Of a stretch of 24,276 nt of DNA, positions 1 through 7,041 are shown piece after piece. Positions within the stretch are counted from its first letter, which is position 1. Each line of letters opens with the position of its first letter. The stretch lies in the NCBI GenBank assembly GCA_938046775.1, contig CALIXB010000025.1, forward strand, positions 1 through 24,276. The letters are read 5' to 3'. A model generated the notes under the pieces. The model was not told where the DNA came from and did not search any database. It worked only from the letters and a program-made list of their open reading frames with translations. A program made the position numbers and the translations under genes. Source of the stretch: an uncultured Candidatus Saccharibacteria bacterium (GTDB lineage: Bacteria; Patescibacteriota; Saccharimonadia; Saccharimonadales; Saccharimonadaceae).

Positions 1-21
1 GCTTGCCAGTTCAGCGTGTGA

Positions 22-312
22 CTACATGAACAGGTGGACGATCCACCCGAGCCCCAGTGCCACGAGAAGGGTCAAAAAGAAAATGACTCGTCGACTAAAC
101 TGGTCGCCCTCAAGGTTGGATCTGGTGGTAAACAACGAGATGAAGATGTTCAGCCCGATAGCCTGAGTAAGGCTCAGGCTGGTCAGGTCAAATGTGGGGC
201 TGATGAACCAGCCCCACAGAATCATAGTCGTGAATCCTCCGAAGAGAATCTCTGCTACGAGAAAAAGAAGGTCGCTGACAATGCTGCCAGCTCCTCTGGT
301 ATTGTAGCTCAT
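22..312 (-). CDS. Small three-helix membrane protein, unknown function
   Basis: A 96-residue protein that I do not recognise. It is almost wholly hydrophobic, with likely membrane segments at about residues 12-35, 42-62 and 74-95, a short polar N-terminus (MSYNTRGAG) and a polar loop with charged residues around 64-75. The ATG at 312 is supported by a purine-rich ribosome binding site (GAGGAGAG) about ten bases upstream, one of the clearer Shine-Dalgarno sequences in the window. It stands alone behind a long structured leader (326-405) and a good sigma70-type promoter (533-561), so it is probably a regulated single gene. A regulated transporter-like or membrane-stress microprotein is possible, but nothing in the sequence fixes a function. 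Confidence 0.75.
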   Translation of the reverse strand: MSYNTRGAGSIVSDLLFLVAEILFGGFTTMILWGWFISPTFDLTSLSLTQAIGLNIFISLFTTRSNLEGDQFSRRVIFFLTLLVALGLGWIVHLFM

Positions 313-325
313 GACACTACTCTCT

Positions 326-405
326 CCTCACCCAGGCGGAATGCCTGTGTCTTTCCTCAGGGAAAACACTGCTCGACGCCCGGATGTCGCTTGAGCAAGA
401 TGAGG
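326..405 (-). promoter_or_regulatory. Structured RNA leader, four-way-junction fold, possible cis-regulator
   Basis: On the minus strand, CCTCATC (399-405) can pair with GGTGAGG (326-332) and close a junction of three hairpins. These are TGCTC/GAGCA (370-397), GTG-TTTTCC-CTGA-GGAAAG-CAC with one bulged A (347-369), and AGGC/GCCT (334-346). The right arm of the closing stem runs into the GAGGAGAG ribosome binding site of the 96-residue membrane protein, so folding could hide or expose that site. The arrangement looks like a translational riboswitch or autoregulatory leader. I match it to no known riboswitch class. Confidence 0.5.
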
Positions 406-532
406 TTTCACGACACTATTTTGCATCCGCTAAAATAACGCCATAAAATCTCACCTTGCTCTATTCTCAACTACTTGTCAAAATACACTTTCGGACAAGG
501 ATATACTCAACTCGTCAACAAAAGCTAATATA

Positions 533-561
533 TGTATATCACTAATAGAATAAAATGTCAA
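533..561 (-). promoter_or_regulatory. Promoter of the structured leader
   Basis: TTGACA (556-561) and TATACA (533-538) on the minus strand are separated by 17 bases. Transcription would start near 526, giving an untranslated leader of roughly 210 bases before the ATG at 312, very long compared with the other genes here. A second TTGACA lies 13 bases upstream of the first. Confidence 0.6.
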
Positions 562-584
562 GAGAATTTGTCAAAAATGTGGTA

Positions 585-2153
585 TTATATACGTTTTTCG
601 GCGTTTTTGGCCTGTTTGTAGGCTTTGGTGACGGGTGCCAGGCCGCGGGCGACGCGTTCGCGATTGGCTTTCAGTTGTTTTTCGTCGCGGAAGGATAATT
701 TGATGGGTGTGCCGGCGAAGTTGAAGGCTTCACGTAAAGTCCGCTCCAGGTAGCGTTTGTAGCTCCAGTGGACGAATTTCAAGTTGCTGCCATAGATGAC
801 GAACCACGGTGGGGTTATGTCGGTCTGGACGATGTAGCGGAGTTTTGGGTGTGAGTTTTTCAGGCCAGCTGGCGGATGAGCGGCGACGGCTTTTTGTAAG
901 AGGTCGTTGAGGACGCGGGTCTTGCACTCTTGGCGGCGGCGCTTGTAAATGTCGAGGGCTAGGTCGAACAATTTGGCGACGTTTTGACCAGTGACTGATG
1001 AAGTGAAGATCAGTGGTGCATAGGGTGTGAATTTGAAATGATAGCTAATTTGCGGCGCCAGCTCGTCGCGGGTGTAGGCGTCTTTACCTTCGACGGAGTC
1101 CCACTTGCTGACGACCAGCACTAGCCCCTTGCCTGCTTCGTCGATGATGCCTGCCAAGCGTTGGTCTAGCCCAACGTTCAATTCGTTGACGTCCATCAAG
1201 AGGAAGCAGACGTCGGCTTCATTGATGGCCTGTATGGTGCGGAGGACCGAGAACTTTTCGATGCCAGTTTCTTGCTTACCTTGGCGGCGAATGCCGGCGG
1301 TGTCCAGTAGCTCGATGGTCTGGCCGTGGTAGCGGACTTGGACGCGGTTGACGTCGCGGGTGGTGCCGGCGACGTTGGCGACAATGGCTTGCTGCTTGCC
1401 CGCTAGGGTGTTGAATAGGTTGCTTTTACCGACATTTGGCCTGCCAATCAAGGCGACGCGGATGATGTCGTCAGGTGTGGTGGCGGTGGCTGGCGGGATG
1501 AGATCGGCGATGTTGTCGAGTAGCTCGGAGATGCCGATGTTATGCTCGGTGGAAGTTTTGATTATGGTTTTGATGCCGAGGCGTTTGAATTCGTCGGTAT
1601 GGAGCGAGCCTTTGAGGTCGGCTTTATTGGCGATCAGGAGGACGGGCTTACCGCTTTTTAAGGCTTTTTTGGCCAGTTGGCGGTCAGCGTCTGATGGATA
1701 GACGGTAGAGTCGACCATGACGAGGATGACGTCGGCTGCGGTGGAGGCGTCGGCGATTTGGTCTTGGATAGTGGCTTCGAATTCGTCTTCGGCGGGCTTG
1801 AGACCAGCGGTGTCGATGAGCCAAAATTCGGCGGTTGCACTCGCGCCACGCTCCTTCGCTGGAGTACTCTTTTCGCTCAAATCTCCACTAGAGATTTGCT
1901 GCGAGCGTTCGGCTGAAACGCCCGCTTCTCGCGAACGTTTCACGGCCTCCAGCGTAGGAGGTGTCGCGTCTGCCACATTATCATTAGGAGGTGACGCTTG
2001 GCGTTTATATGAGACCTTACCAACAACATTGTCGCGGGTGGTGCCGGCTTCACGGGCGACTATAGCAGTGCGAGAGCGCGTTAAACGGTTAAACATCGAG
2101 CTCTTGCCGACGTTAGCTTGACCAATAATAGCGACAGTTGGTAATTTTGACAT
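585..2153 (-). CDS. der: Ribosome-assembly GTPase Der (EngA) with an in-frame insertion
   Basis: Der is a tandem-GTPase factor needed for maturation of the 50S ribosomal subunit. The first G domain has Walker A GQANVGKSS (11-19), DTAG (114-117) and NKAD (176-179). The second has GRPNVGKSN (237-245), DTAG (284-287) and SKWD (349-352) where NKWD is usual. A KH-like C-terminal domain fills about residues 405-490, and the end is basic. At 522 residues it is longer than the usual 440-490. The excess is an insertion at about residues 53-107, between the switch I region and the DTAG strand of the first G domain, rich in S, A, E, P and R and clearly outside the family fold. The ATG follows a -10-like TATAAT by 8 bases and has no ribosome binding site. 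Family assignment is firm. Confidence 0.97.
   Translation of the reverse strand: MSKLPTVAIIGQANVGKSSMFNRLTRSRTAIVAREAGTTRDNVVGKVSYKRQASPPNDNVADATPPTLEAVKRSREAGVSAERSQQISSGDLSEKSTPAKERGASATAEFWLIDTAGLKPAEDEFEATIQDQIADASTAADVILVMVDSTVYPSDADRQLAKKALKSGKPVLLIANKADLKGSLHTDEFKRLGIKTIIKTSTEHNIGISELLDNIADLIPPATATTPDDIIRVALIGRPNVGKSNLFNTLAGKQQAIVANVAGTTRDVNRVQVRYHGQTIELLDTAGIRRQGKQETGIEKFSVLRTIQAINEADVCFLLMDVNELNVGLDQRLAGIIDEAGKGLVLVVSKWDSVEGKDAYTRDELAPQISYHFKFTPYAPLIFTSSVTGQNVAKLFDLALDIYKRRRQECKTRVLNDLLQKAVAAHPPAGLKNSHPKLRYIVQTDITPPWFVIYGSNLKFVHWSYKRYLERTLREAFNFAGTPIKLSFRDEKQLKANRERVARGLAPVTKAYKQAKNAEKRI
1857..1954. repeat. Hairpin-rich in-frame insertion element inside der
   Basis: An outer 8-bp inverted repeat, CGCTGGAG (1857-1864) and CTCCAGCG (1947-1954), encloses two hairpins. 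One is CAAATCTC-cacta-GAGATTTG (1878-1898, perfect 8-bp stem) and the other GAAACG/CGTTTC (1915-1941). A competing CGTTCG/CGAACG pair overlaps the second. Next to it, TAGGAGGTG occurs twice, 30 bases apart (1955 and 1985). The whole stretch is translated in frame within Der. It resembles the protein-coding palindromic elements known from Rickettsia; whether other copies exist in this genome cannot be seen here. Confidence 0.6.
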
Positions 2154-2154
2154 G

Positions 2155-2167
2155 ATTATAGATTATA
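2155..2167 (-). promoter_or_regulatory. Likely -10 region for der
   Basis: Two overlapping-phase TATAAT boxes (2162-2167 and 2155-2160) precede the der ATG by 8 and 1 bases. No good -35 and no Shine-Dalgarno are seen, so the transcript would start at or next to the ATG. Confidence 0.45.
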
Positions 2168-2208
2168 ACAGTTTTAGGGTGTTTTGGCGAGGAGGCGGTT
2201 GTTGGTGG

Positions 2209-2745
2209 CTATTGATTGTGTAGTATCTTATACTTAATGCTTCCAGAGCCTTCTTTGAGGCGATGATTAAGCCAGCGGCTGCATGAGCTCTCTATTTTCA
2301 AATAGTCATATATATTGTCTGGACTAATATAGTCAAACTTCCGTATCGACAGATCTCCCATTTCAGAATCATTGACGGCTTGAATATTGTTTGGAAAGTC
2401 AGCAATATATATGGCTAAAGATTGTTTATCTATGAGTATATAGTAGCGATTTTCAGAATTATATATACAGTAGTAGCCTTGTTTTAATGTGGGTAGTATT
2501 TCTAGATTAAGTTTTTTTGCAATATTTTCTAAATTTACTATTACCTTGCCGTAATCAGAGACCTGTTTATTTATTATTTCAGGAAGAGATTTATTTATTT
2601 TTCCTGAATACAATTCTAAAATACGCTCGCGCCTTTCTTCTATGGAGTCAATTTCTAGTACTAATGTTTGTAGGTCCAACCAAGCTTCTGCGGTCTGTCC
2701 GTGGCTTATGTCTGGCTCTTTCCGTGGTGATTCTGGCGATTTCAC
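2209..2745 (-). CDS. Hypothetical protein, AT-rich orphan
   Basis: A 178-residue soluble protein that I do not recognise. It starts with GTG (2743-2745). The N-terminal third is charged and probably helical (about residues 18-62, with EERRERILELY). The middle and C-terminal part alternates hydrophobic and polar residues as in an alpha/beta domain (YYCIYNSENRYYILIDKQ), and the end is basic. There is no signal peptide or membrane segment. It is much richer in AT than der upstream on the map and uses many AT-ending codons, which suggests later arrival. No ribosome binding site is obvious, so the start is uncertain. An alternative 65-codon frame overlapping its 5' end (2648-2845) looks like a shadow. 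Confidence 0.6.
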   Translation of the reverse strand: MKSPESPRKEPDISHGQTAEAWLDLQTLVLEIDSIEERRERILELYSGKINKSLPEIINKQVSDYGKVIVNLENIAKKLNLEILPTLKQGYYCIYNSENRYYILIDKQSLAIYIADFPNNIQAVNDSEMGDLSIRKFDYISPDNIYDYLKIESSCSRWLNHRLKEGSGSIKYKILHNQ

Positions 2746-2817
2746 GATAAGTTATTCTTTTTATAAAATTTAAATACAGAATATATTCTACGATGTTTTT
2801 TATGAAATGTAAATAGG

Positions 2818-3522
2818 CTAGTTGGAGATTTGTTCTTCCTTCCATTCGCCCCTCTTAAGTTCTCCTAGGGAATATTTCCCAAAATCCGTACGATGGAGTT
2901 TTTTGACGGTGTAGCCTAGTGCGTCAAATGTACGGCGGATTTGACGATTGCGCCCTTCGCTCATCTGAACTATCCAGCGATAGTCATCACCATCATGCTG
3001 TCTTTCGAGGGTTAATTGACTGGGTCCGTCTGGCAGTTGCACACCAAAATCATTAATCATCTGCCGATGAAGAGGTTGCAGCGGTTTGTCGATTGTAACT
3101 AAGTAGCGCTTAATCTTATAGAAAGACGGGTGTGTCATGGTATGTGCAAAATCACCGTCATTGGTGAGTAGAATTAGGCCAGAGCTGTCTTTGTCTAGGC
3201 GACCGACGGGCTTGAGGTGATGGAGGTGTTTTGGCAAGAGTTTGTAAATTGTTGGAACACCGCCCTGGGAGGCACGTGAGCAGAGATAGCCTGTGGGTTT
3301 ATGTAGAACAATCAGTTTCTTTGGCTGAATTTCTAAAGATTGACCATCGTAGGTAATCTGATTTGCGCTAGAAATCTGCTGTCCTAATCTGGCTGGCTGC
3401 CCATCAACTATAATCTTCCCTTTCTCGATCAACTCATCGGCCTTACGGCGAGAAACACCCAAACTTAGCGCCACAAATTTGTTAAGGCGCCAAGAGTTTT
3501 GGTCGTTGTGAGGGCTTGTCAT
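2818..3522 (-). CDS. RsuA/RluB-family rRNA pseudouridine synthase
   Basis: Converts a specific uridine of ribosomal RNA to pseudouridine in the cytoplasm. An S4 RNA-binding domain (about residues 11-66, LNKFVALSLGVSRRKADELI) precedes the catalytic domain. The active-site motif GRLDKDSSGLILLTNDG (107-123) contains the catalytic aspartate D110, and the C-terminal EGRNRQIRRTFDALGY motif is typical. At 234 residues it is normal for the family. RsuA (16S rRNA) and RluB (23S rRNA) cannot be separated by eye, so no symbol is given. Its ATG overlaps the stop of the upstream response regulator as ATGA (3519-3522), so the two are translationally coupled; a functional link between them is not implied by the family. 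Confidence 0.93.
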   Translation of the reverse strand: MTSPHNDQNSWRLNKFVALSLGVSRRKADELIEKGKIIVDGQPARLGQQISSANQITYDGQSLEIQPKKLIVLHKPTGYLCSRASQGGVPTIYKLLPKHLHHLKPVGRLDKDSSGLILLTNDGDFAHTMTHPSFYKIKRYLVTIDKPLQPLHRQMINDFGVQLPDGPSQLTLERQHDGDDYRWIVQMSEGRNRQIRRTFDALGYTVKKLHRTDFGKYSLGELKRGEWKEEQISN

Positions 3523-4475
3523 TGCTCTGGGGTTATTGATGGAGTTTGTGGTAGCTGTGAGGCTTCTGGCGTTTGCACGGGAGCGGTCTGTGGTTGGGTT
3601 GTTTCGACGCCAACTTGAGGTTCAATAGGTGTCTGGGTGACCTGGAGCGGTGTGACTGGATTTGCCGGCTGTGCCGTTGACGCTGGATTAGTGTCTAATT
3701 CTCTAGCCATGAGTTGAGAGATATCAACAGAATTTTGCGAACTGTCAGCAGGTAGTGGCTGGATAATCCGGTCACCTAGTCCAGATGGGCGCGGCGCTGA
3801 CGAAGAGAAAGGCGCTGTAGGTTGTGGTAATGTCGTTGGCTGTGCTGGCGGTGTCGGCATAGCTACTGGTGTTGGCTGCTGAACTGGTTGTGGTGCTGAA
3901 GTTTGTGGCTGATAGGTTTGCTGTGTTTGCTGTGCAAACTGATTTGCTGTAGGTAATGTTGGTGTAATAGTTGGAGCGGTCTGTGGTTGTGGAGATAGCG
4001 AAGACACGTCGGGTCTAGTTATTGGTTGTGGTGCTGGAGCTTGTGGCTCTGGTGTATGTGTAGTAACTGGCTGTGAAACTGGTACGGGATTTGTTCCGAC
4101 GCCAGGCAAATCTCCTAAAGCCTCATGGACTGCCCTGACGACGTCTTCAATACCTACTTGAGACTTTACTAAATATCGATCAGCTCCAAGTTGCTCGCCA
4201 CGCTTTCGCTGGTCCTCTGAAGATAGGGCTGTCATAATGATTACTTTTACGTCTTTTGTTTCTGTCGTTGAGCGCAGAATGTCTAGCATATCAAAGCCGG
4301 AAATCTTTGGCATCATCACGTCACTTAAGATCAATTGCGGACGTTCTTTGATTGCCATGGCCAGAGCTTCTTCGCCGTCGCCCGCCGAAACGATATCGTA
4401 GCCCTCCGCCAAAAGCCGCACGCCGTAAATCTCACGTAAGCTTTTGTCGTCCTCGACCAATAAAATTTTTGTCAT
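3519..4475 (-). CDS. Response regulator: REC domain with a Pro/Gln/Thr-rich tail
   Basis: The receiver domain occupies residues 1-125, with the acidic pocket E8-D9-D10, phospho-acceptor D52 (LILSDVMMP), T82 and K104 all in place. The remaining 190 residues are a low-complexity tail of P, Q, T, A and V with repeated PQP, TP and QPT motifs and no DNA-binding domain. The output is therefore probably a protein interaction rather than direct transcription control. It lies 52 bases after the membrane histidine kinase gene (4528-6486), its likely partner, whose own C-terminus is also P/Q/T/E-rich. A TATAGT box 8 bases before the ATG could give a separate start. It overlaps the pseudouridine synthase by four bases. 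Confidence 0.92.
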   Translation of the reverse strand: MTKILLVEDDKSLREIYGVRLLAEGYDIVSAGDGEEALAMAIKERPQLILSDVMMPKISGFDMLDILRSTTETKDVKVIIMTALSSEDQRKRGEQLGADRYLVKSQVGIEDVVRAVHEALGDLPGVGTNPVPVSQPVTTHTPEPQAPAPQPITRPDVSSLSPQPQTAPTITPTLPTANQFAQQTQQTYQPQTSAPQPVQQPTPVAMPTPPAQPTTLPQPTAPFSSSAPRPSGLGDRIIQPLPADSSQNSVDISQLMARELDTNPASTAQPANPVTPLQVTQTPIEPQVGVETTQPQTAPVQTPEASQLPQTPSITPEQ

Positions 4476-4483
4476 ATATCTAT

Positions 4484-4489
4484 ACTATA
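4484..4489 (-). promoter_or_regulatory. -10-like box before the response regulator
   Basis: TATAGT lies 8 bases upstream of the ATG at 4475 in the 52-base gap after the kinase gene. There is no clear -35 and no Shine-Dalgarno. It may be an internal leaderless start, or the gene may simply be read from the kinase promoter. Confidence 0.35.
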
Positions 4490-4527
4490 CTGGAGTTTTG
4501 ACAAAAAATCTATAGTACTTATGGCTA

Positions 4528-6486
4528 TTATTCGCGACCAGGAACTGATAGCTGCTGCCGGTTTCTCTTTATCTCTTCTTCAATTTCAGCCAGGGTTGGC
4601 TCGGTAGAAGTTTTAGGTGCTTGTAGATTTGCCGTTTGAGGTTCTGGGCTGGGTGTAGCCGACACCTGAGCAGAAACTGCGCCGTTGGTAATATCTGGAG
4701 ATTCAATAATAGATTCTTCCGGCCGATTTTCAGGCTTAATTTCAATATTTTCAGCGGTAGCGGGAGATGGGTCTGCTTGGTCTGAGGATTCTGCGTTTAT
4801 GTTCTCCAAACGCTGAGTAGCTTCCGCGCTACTGACTCGTGGAATTTCTAGGTAAAATGTACTGCCCTCTTTATATTTACTCTCAACACGTAAGTTGCCT
4901 GACATTGTTTCAGCTAAGCGGCGGCTTAAGTACAGCCCTAAGCCAGTACCACCAATTTCGCGGGTGTCAGAATTGTCAACGCGATAAAATTTCTGGAATA
5001 AATGCGGAATGTCCTCGGCGGGAATGCCTATGCCGCTATCTTTAACGCTTATAGAGATTTGCTTATCGTCACCAGTTATATCTACGGTGACATCTCCAGA
5101 TGGCGTGTATTTGATGGCGTTTTCTATAAGATTACTAGCAACCTCCCTAAAATGGTCAGGGTCAATATTAGCATAGAATATTGGCTGTAGCGATTTTTCT
5201 TTACCTTCGTCAATCGTGTCTGGAGCAAAGATATAATTTAGCTGCTTTTCGTTGGCTTTTGGCGCTAGTCCTTCAAAAATTTCTTTCAGGAATTCATTGA
5301 TATTGATAATCTTTGGATTATTTTTCATTCGGCCGTCTTCTACTTTACTAATGTCAAGTAGGTCTTGAAATAGCCGACCCAAATGCTGTGCCGACTCGTG
5401 GGCTTTAGTGATGAAGTCGCGCGCTTTTTCATCGATATTGGCAGTGGCTGGATTTAAGGCTAATCCCAAATACCCTTCAATGGAGGCGACTGGTGTGCGC
5501 ATCTCGTGGCTGGCGGTAGAAATGAATTCAGCCTGCTCGCGTTCTTCGGCCTTTTCTTTGGTGATGTCTCGGAATACCACAATAACCCCTTCTCCGTCTG
5601 TGCCGACCGGAGAGCTGACTACTGAAACTAGGATTCGTTTTTCAGAGCCGGTTAATAGGAAGAATTTATCGCTGTGGGCTGGCTGGTTTTTAGATAAGGA
5701 TTGAGAGATTGGATTTTCAAGCTCGTCAACTTCTTTGCCATCTGAAGCAACCAGTTTCAGAACGCTTTTCCAATTCAGCCCAAGCGCGTCGCCTTGCTCC
5801 CAGCCGATAATTTGTTGAGCTGATGGGTTGATTAGTTCAATATTGCCGTCTTTAGAAATAGCCAGAACACCGTCATTGATAGCATTGATAACTACATCAG
5901 ACTTACCTTCAACAGCAGAGAGCTTATTTTCTAGATTAGATACGCTATTGTCGCTTTGCTGACGGCGACCCCATAGGATAAGACTAAATATTAGAGGCAG
6001 GAATCCAAAAAATATATGTCCAATGATAAACTGCGTATTTATGCCACTCTGGGTGACGAAGGTAATGATTTGCAAGACTACCAGGAGCGCCATTATGCCC
6101 AGAATAGTCATACCAAAGAATCCGGCGAAAATTGCCACAATGATCCACATCGCTAAGAATGGCGAGACGACACCACCACTAGTAATGATAGTGGCGGCGC
6201 TTACGGCGACGGTTAATAAATATACAAAAATACCGACACTGGTTTCGTGTTTTTTTGGTAGCCAGAAGCATAGAATAAGCATAATTAAGCTACCGGTTGC
6301 TGCTACTCCAGCTGCTTTGTCAGAGACAGATAATCCTATCGGCAGTTGATAGCCGGTCGGTATAAATCGCGCCCATGCATATAAAAGAATGATCGTGAAA
6401 CAGCTCAGTAATGCCACTTCACACAACCTTCTCAACCAAAATCTGGAAATTGCGTGAGGCTTAAAGTAAATCCCGCCCTTTTTCAT
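4528..6486 (-). CDS. Membrane-bound PAS sensor histidine kinase
   Basis: A 652-residue sensor kinase. Six hydrophobic segments fall at about residues 19-41, 61-77, 84-102, 106-124, 126-145 and 152-172, with almost no outer loop, so the signal is probably sensed in or near the membrane. A PAS domain follows (about 192-310), then HisKA with phospho-accepting H327 (STASHEMRTP) and HATPase_c with N-box NLIENAIKY (452-460), DSGIGIP (483-489) and GGTGLGL (512-518). The last 100 residues are a disordered P/E/S/T tail ending in a charged helix (EIEEEIKRNRQQ). The downstream response regulator at 3519-4475 is the natural partner. The promoter at 6493-6521 would give a leaderless mRNA. Confidence 0.93.
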   Translation of the reverse strand: MKKGGIYFKPHAISRFWLRRLCEVALLSCFTIILLYAWARFIPTGYQLPIGLSVSDKAAGVAATGSLIMLILCFWLPKKHETSVGIFVYLLTVAVSAATIITSGGVVSPFLAMWIIVAIFAGFFGMTILGIMALLVVLQIITFVTQSGINTQFIIGHIFFGFLPLIFSLILWGRRQQSDNSVSNLENKLSAVEGKSDVVINAINDGVLAISKDGNIELINPSAQQIIGWEQGDALGLNWKSVLKLVASDGKEVDELENPISQSLSKNQPAHSDKFFLLTGSEKRILVSVVSSPVGTDGEGVIVVFRDITKEKAEEREQAEFISTASHEMRTPVASIEGYLGLALNPATANIDEKARDFITKAHESAQHLGRLFQDLLDISKVEDGRMKNNPKIININEFLKEIFEGLAPKANEKQLNYIFAPDTIDEGKEKSLQPIFYANIDPDHFREVASNLIENAIKYTPSGDVTVDITGDDKQISISVKDSGIGIPAEDIPHLFQKFYRVDNSDTREIGGTGLGLYLSRRLAETMSGNLRVESKYKEGSTFYLEIPRVSSAEATQRLENINAESSDQADPSPATAENIEIKPENRPEESIIESPDITNGAVSAQVSATPSPEPQTANLQAPKTSTEPTLAEIEEEIKRNRQQLSVPGRE

Positions 6487-6492
6487 GTTTTT

Positions 6493-6521
6493 ATTATGGC
6501 GAATTTTCAGAAAAATCTCAA
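6493..6521 (-). promoter_or_regulatory. Promoter of the kinase/regulator operon, leaderless
   Basis: TTGAGA (6516-6521) and CATAAT (6493-6498) are separated by exactly 17 bases, and the -10 box ends 6 bases before the ATG at 6486. The transcript would begin at the start codon. Confidence 0.6.
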
Positions 6522-6561
6522 GTGATAAATATGACGTAGAGTTTGTGTGGATGTGAAAAAG

Positions 6562-6591
6562 TAGACAAGCCTTCCCTTTCCGTGGTATAAT
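6562..6591 (+). promoter_or_regulatory. Promoter of tRNA-Glu
   Basis: TAGACA (6562-6567) and a perfect TATAAT (6586-6591) are spaced by 18 bases. The start would fall a few bases before the mature tRNA 5' end at 6604. It is divergent from the kinase promoter. Confidence 0.65.
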
Positions 6592-6603
6592 CTATGGAGT
6601 TAC

Positions 6604-6678
6604 GGCCCTATCGTCTAGCGGTTAGGACACCAGGTTCTCATCCTGGCAACCCGGGTTCGATTCCCGGTGGGGTCACCA
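6604..6678 (+). tRNA. tRNA-Glu (anticodon CUC), CCA encoded
   Basis: A full cloverleaf can be drawn. The acceptor GGCCCTA pairs with TGGGGTC with two G-U pairs. The anticodon stem CCAGG/CCTGG holds the loop TTCTCAT with anticodon CTC at 6637-6639. The T stem CCGGG/CCCGG holds TTCGATT. The discriminator A and CCA end at 6678. It reads the GAG codon. It has its own promoter upstream and a hairpin terminator at 6689, so it is a single-gene unit next to the island. Confidence 0.95.
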
Positions 6679-6688
6679 AAAATATTCT

Positions 6689-6714
6689 GGCGGAGCTTTT
6701 TCCGTCTTTTTTAT
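6689..6714 (+). terminator. Rho-independent terminator after tRNA-Glu
   Basis: GGCGGA-gctttt-TCCGTC (one G-U pair) is followed by six T. A diverged copy of the same terminator lies at 11432-11455. Confidence 0.7.
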
Positions 6715-6801
6715 TTATGATTTTTCGTCATCCATCTGCTTAACGACTTCTATCAAATTCCGTGGCGTAATGTCGGCCTTAATTAGATATCCGTTGATCC
6801 A
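6715..6801 (-). pseudogene. 3' remnant of a response-regulator gene
   Basis: Read on the minus strand, this ends in NGYLIKADITPRNLIEVV, then KQMDDEKS and a TAA stop at 6715-6717. From GYLIKAD onward it is residue-for-residue the C-terminus of the intact regulator at 11473-11856. The nucleotide differences are almost all synonymous, so both copies were once under protein-level selection. Homology stops near 6801; the codons before it do not resemble a receiver domain. It has no start and cannot be a gene itself. It is best read as the chromosomal half of an insertion or duplication junction. Confidence 0.85.
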
Positions 6802-7041
6802 AAAAGTAGAACTTAATGCTATCAGCAATTATTTAATCCTGACGCTCCCGTCTACAATCTCAATTTTCCCGGTATCGATAAAACCTCTTTTAAAGTGATT
6901 CTTGTATATTCTGTCAGCCTGAGAAGAATATCGCCCTTTTTTAAAGACTCTAGTGTTGATTTCTCGAAATATATCTTCAGGAGCAAAACCATTTTTATAT
7001 GGCAACACCTCTTCGATTATCTTTTGAATATGATCGTAGTG

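Larger units (their letters stand above)
6689..6801. repeat. Left copy of the gene-end duplication flanking the island
   Basis: Contains the terminator hairpin and the last 27 or so codons of a response-regulator gene. Within 6726-6800 it matches 11484-11558 at 63 of 75 positions, including an unbroken 25-base run at its start and a 17-base run in its middle. It pairs with the right copy at 11432-11559. Confidence 0.8.

Noticed and set aside
340..372. GAGGAAAG on the minus strand, recalling a conserved RNase P RNA block
   Set aside because: No other RNase P core elements are present and the fragment is explained by the hairpin at 347-369.
34..438. Plus-strand open frame of 134 codons
   Set aside because: It lies antisense to the membrane protein and its structured leader, has no ribosome binding site, and its composition is that of a shadow frame.
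2778..2789. Perfect 12-bp palindrome AGAATATATTCT, a possible operator
   Set aside because: The spacer is almost all A and T, where short palindromes arise by chance, and no second copy is seen nearby.
2648..2845. A 65-codon minus-strand frame overlapping the ends of two genes
   Set aside because: It overlaps both the pseudouridine synthase end and the orphan start, and has no ribosome binding site or family likeness.
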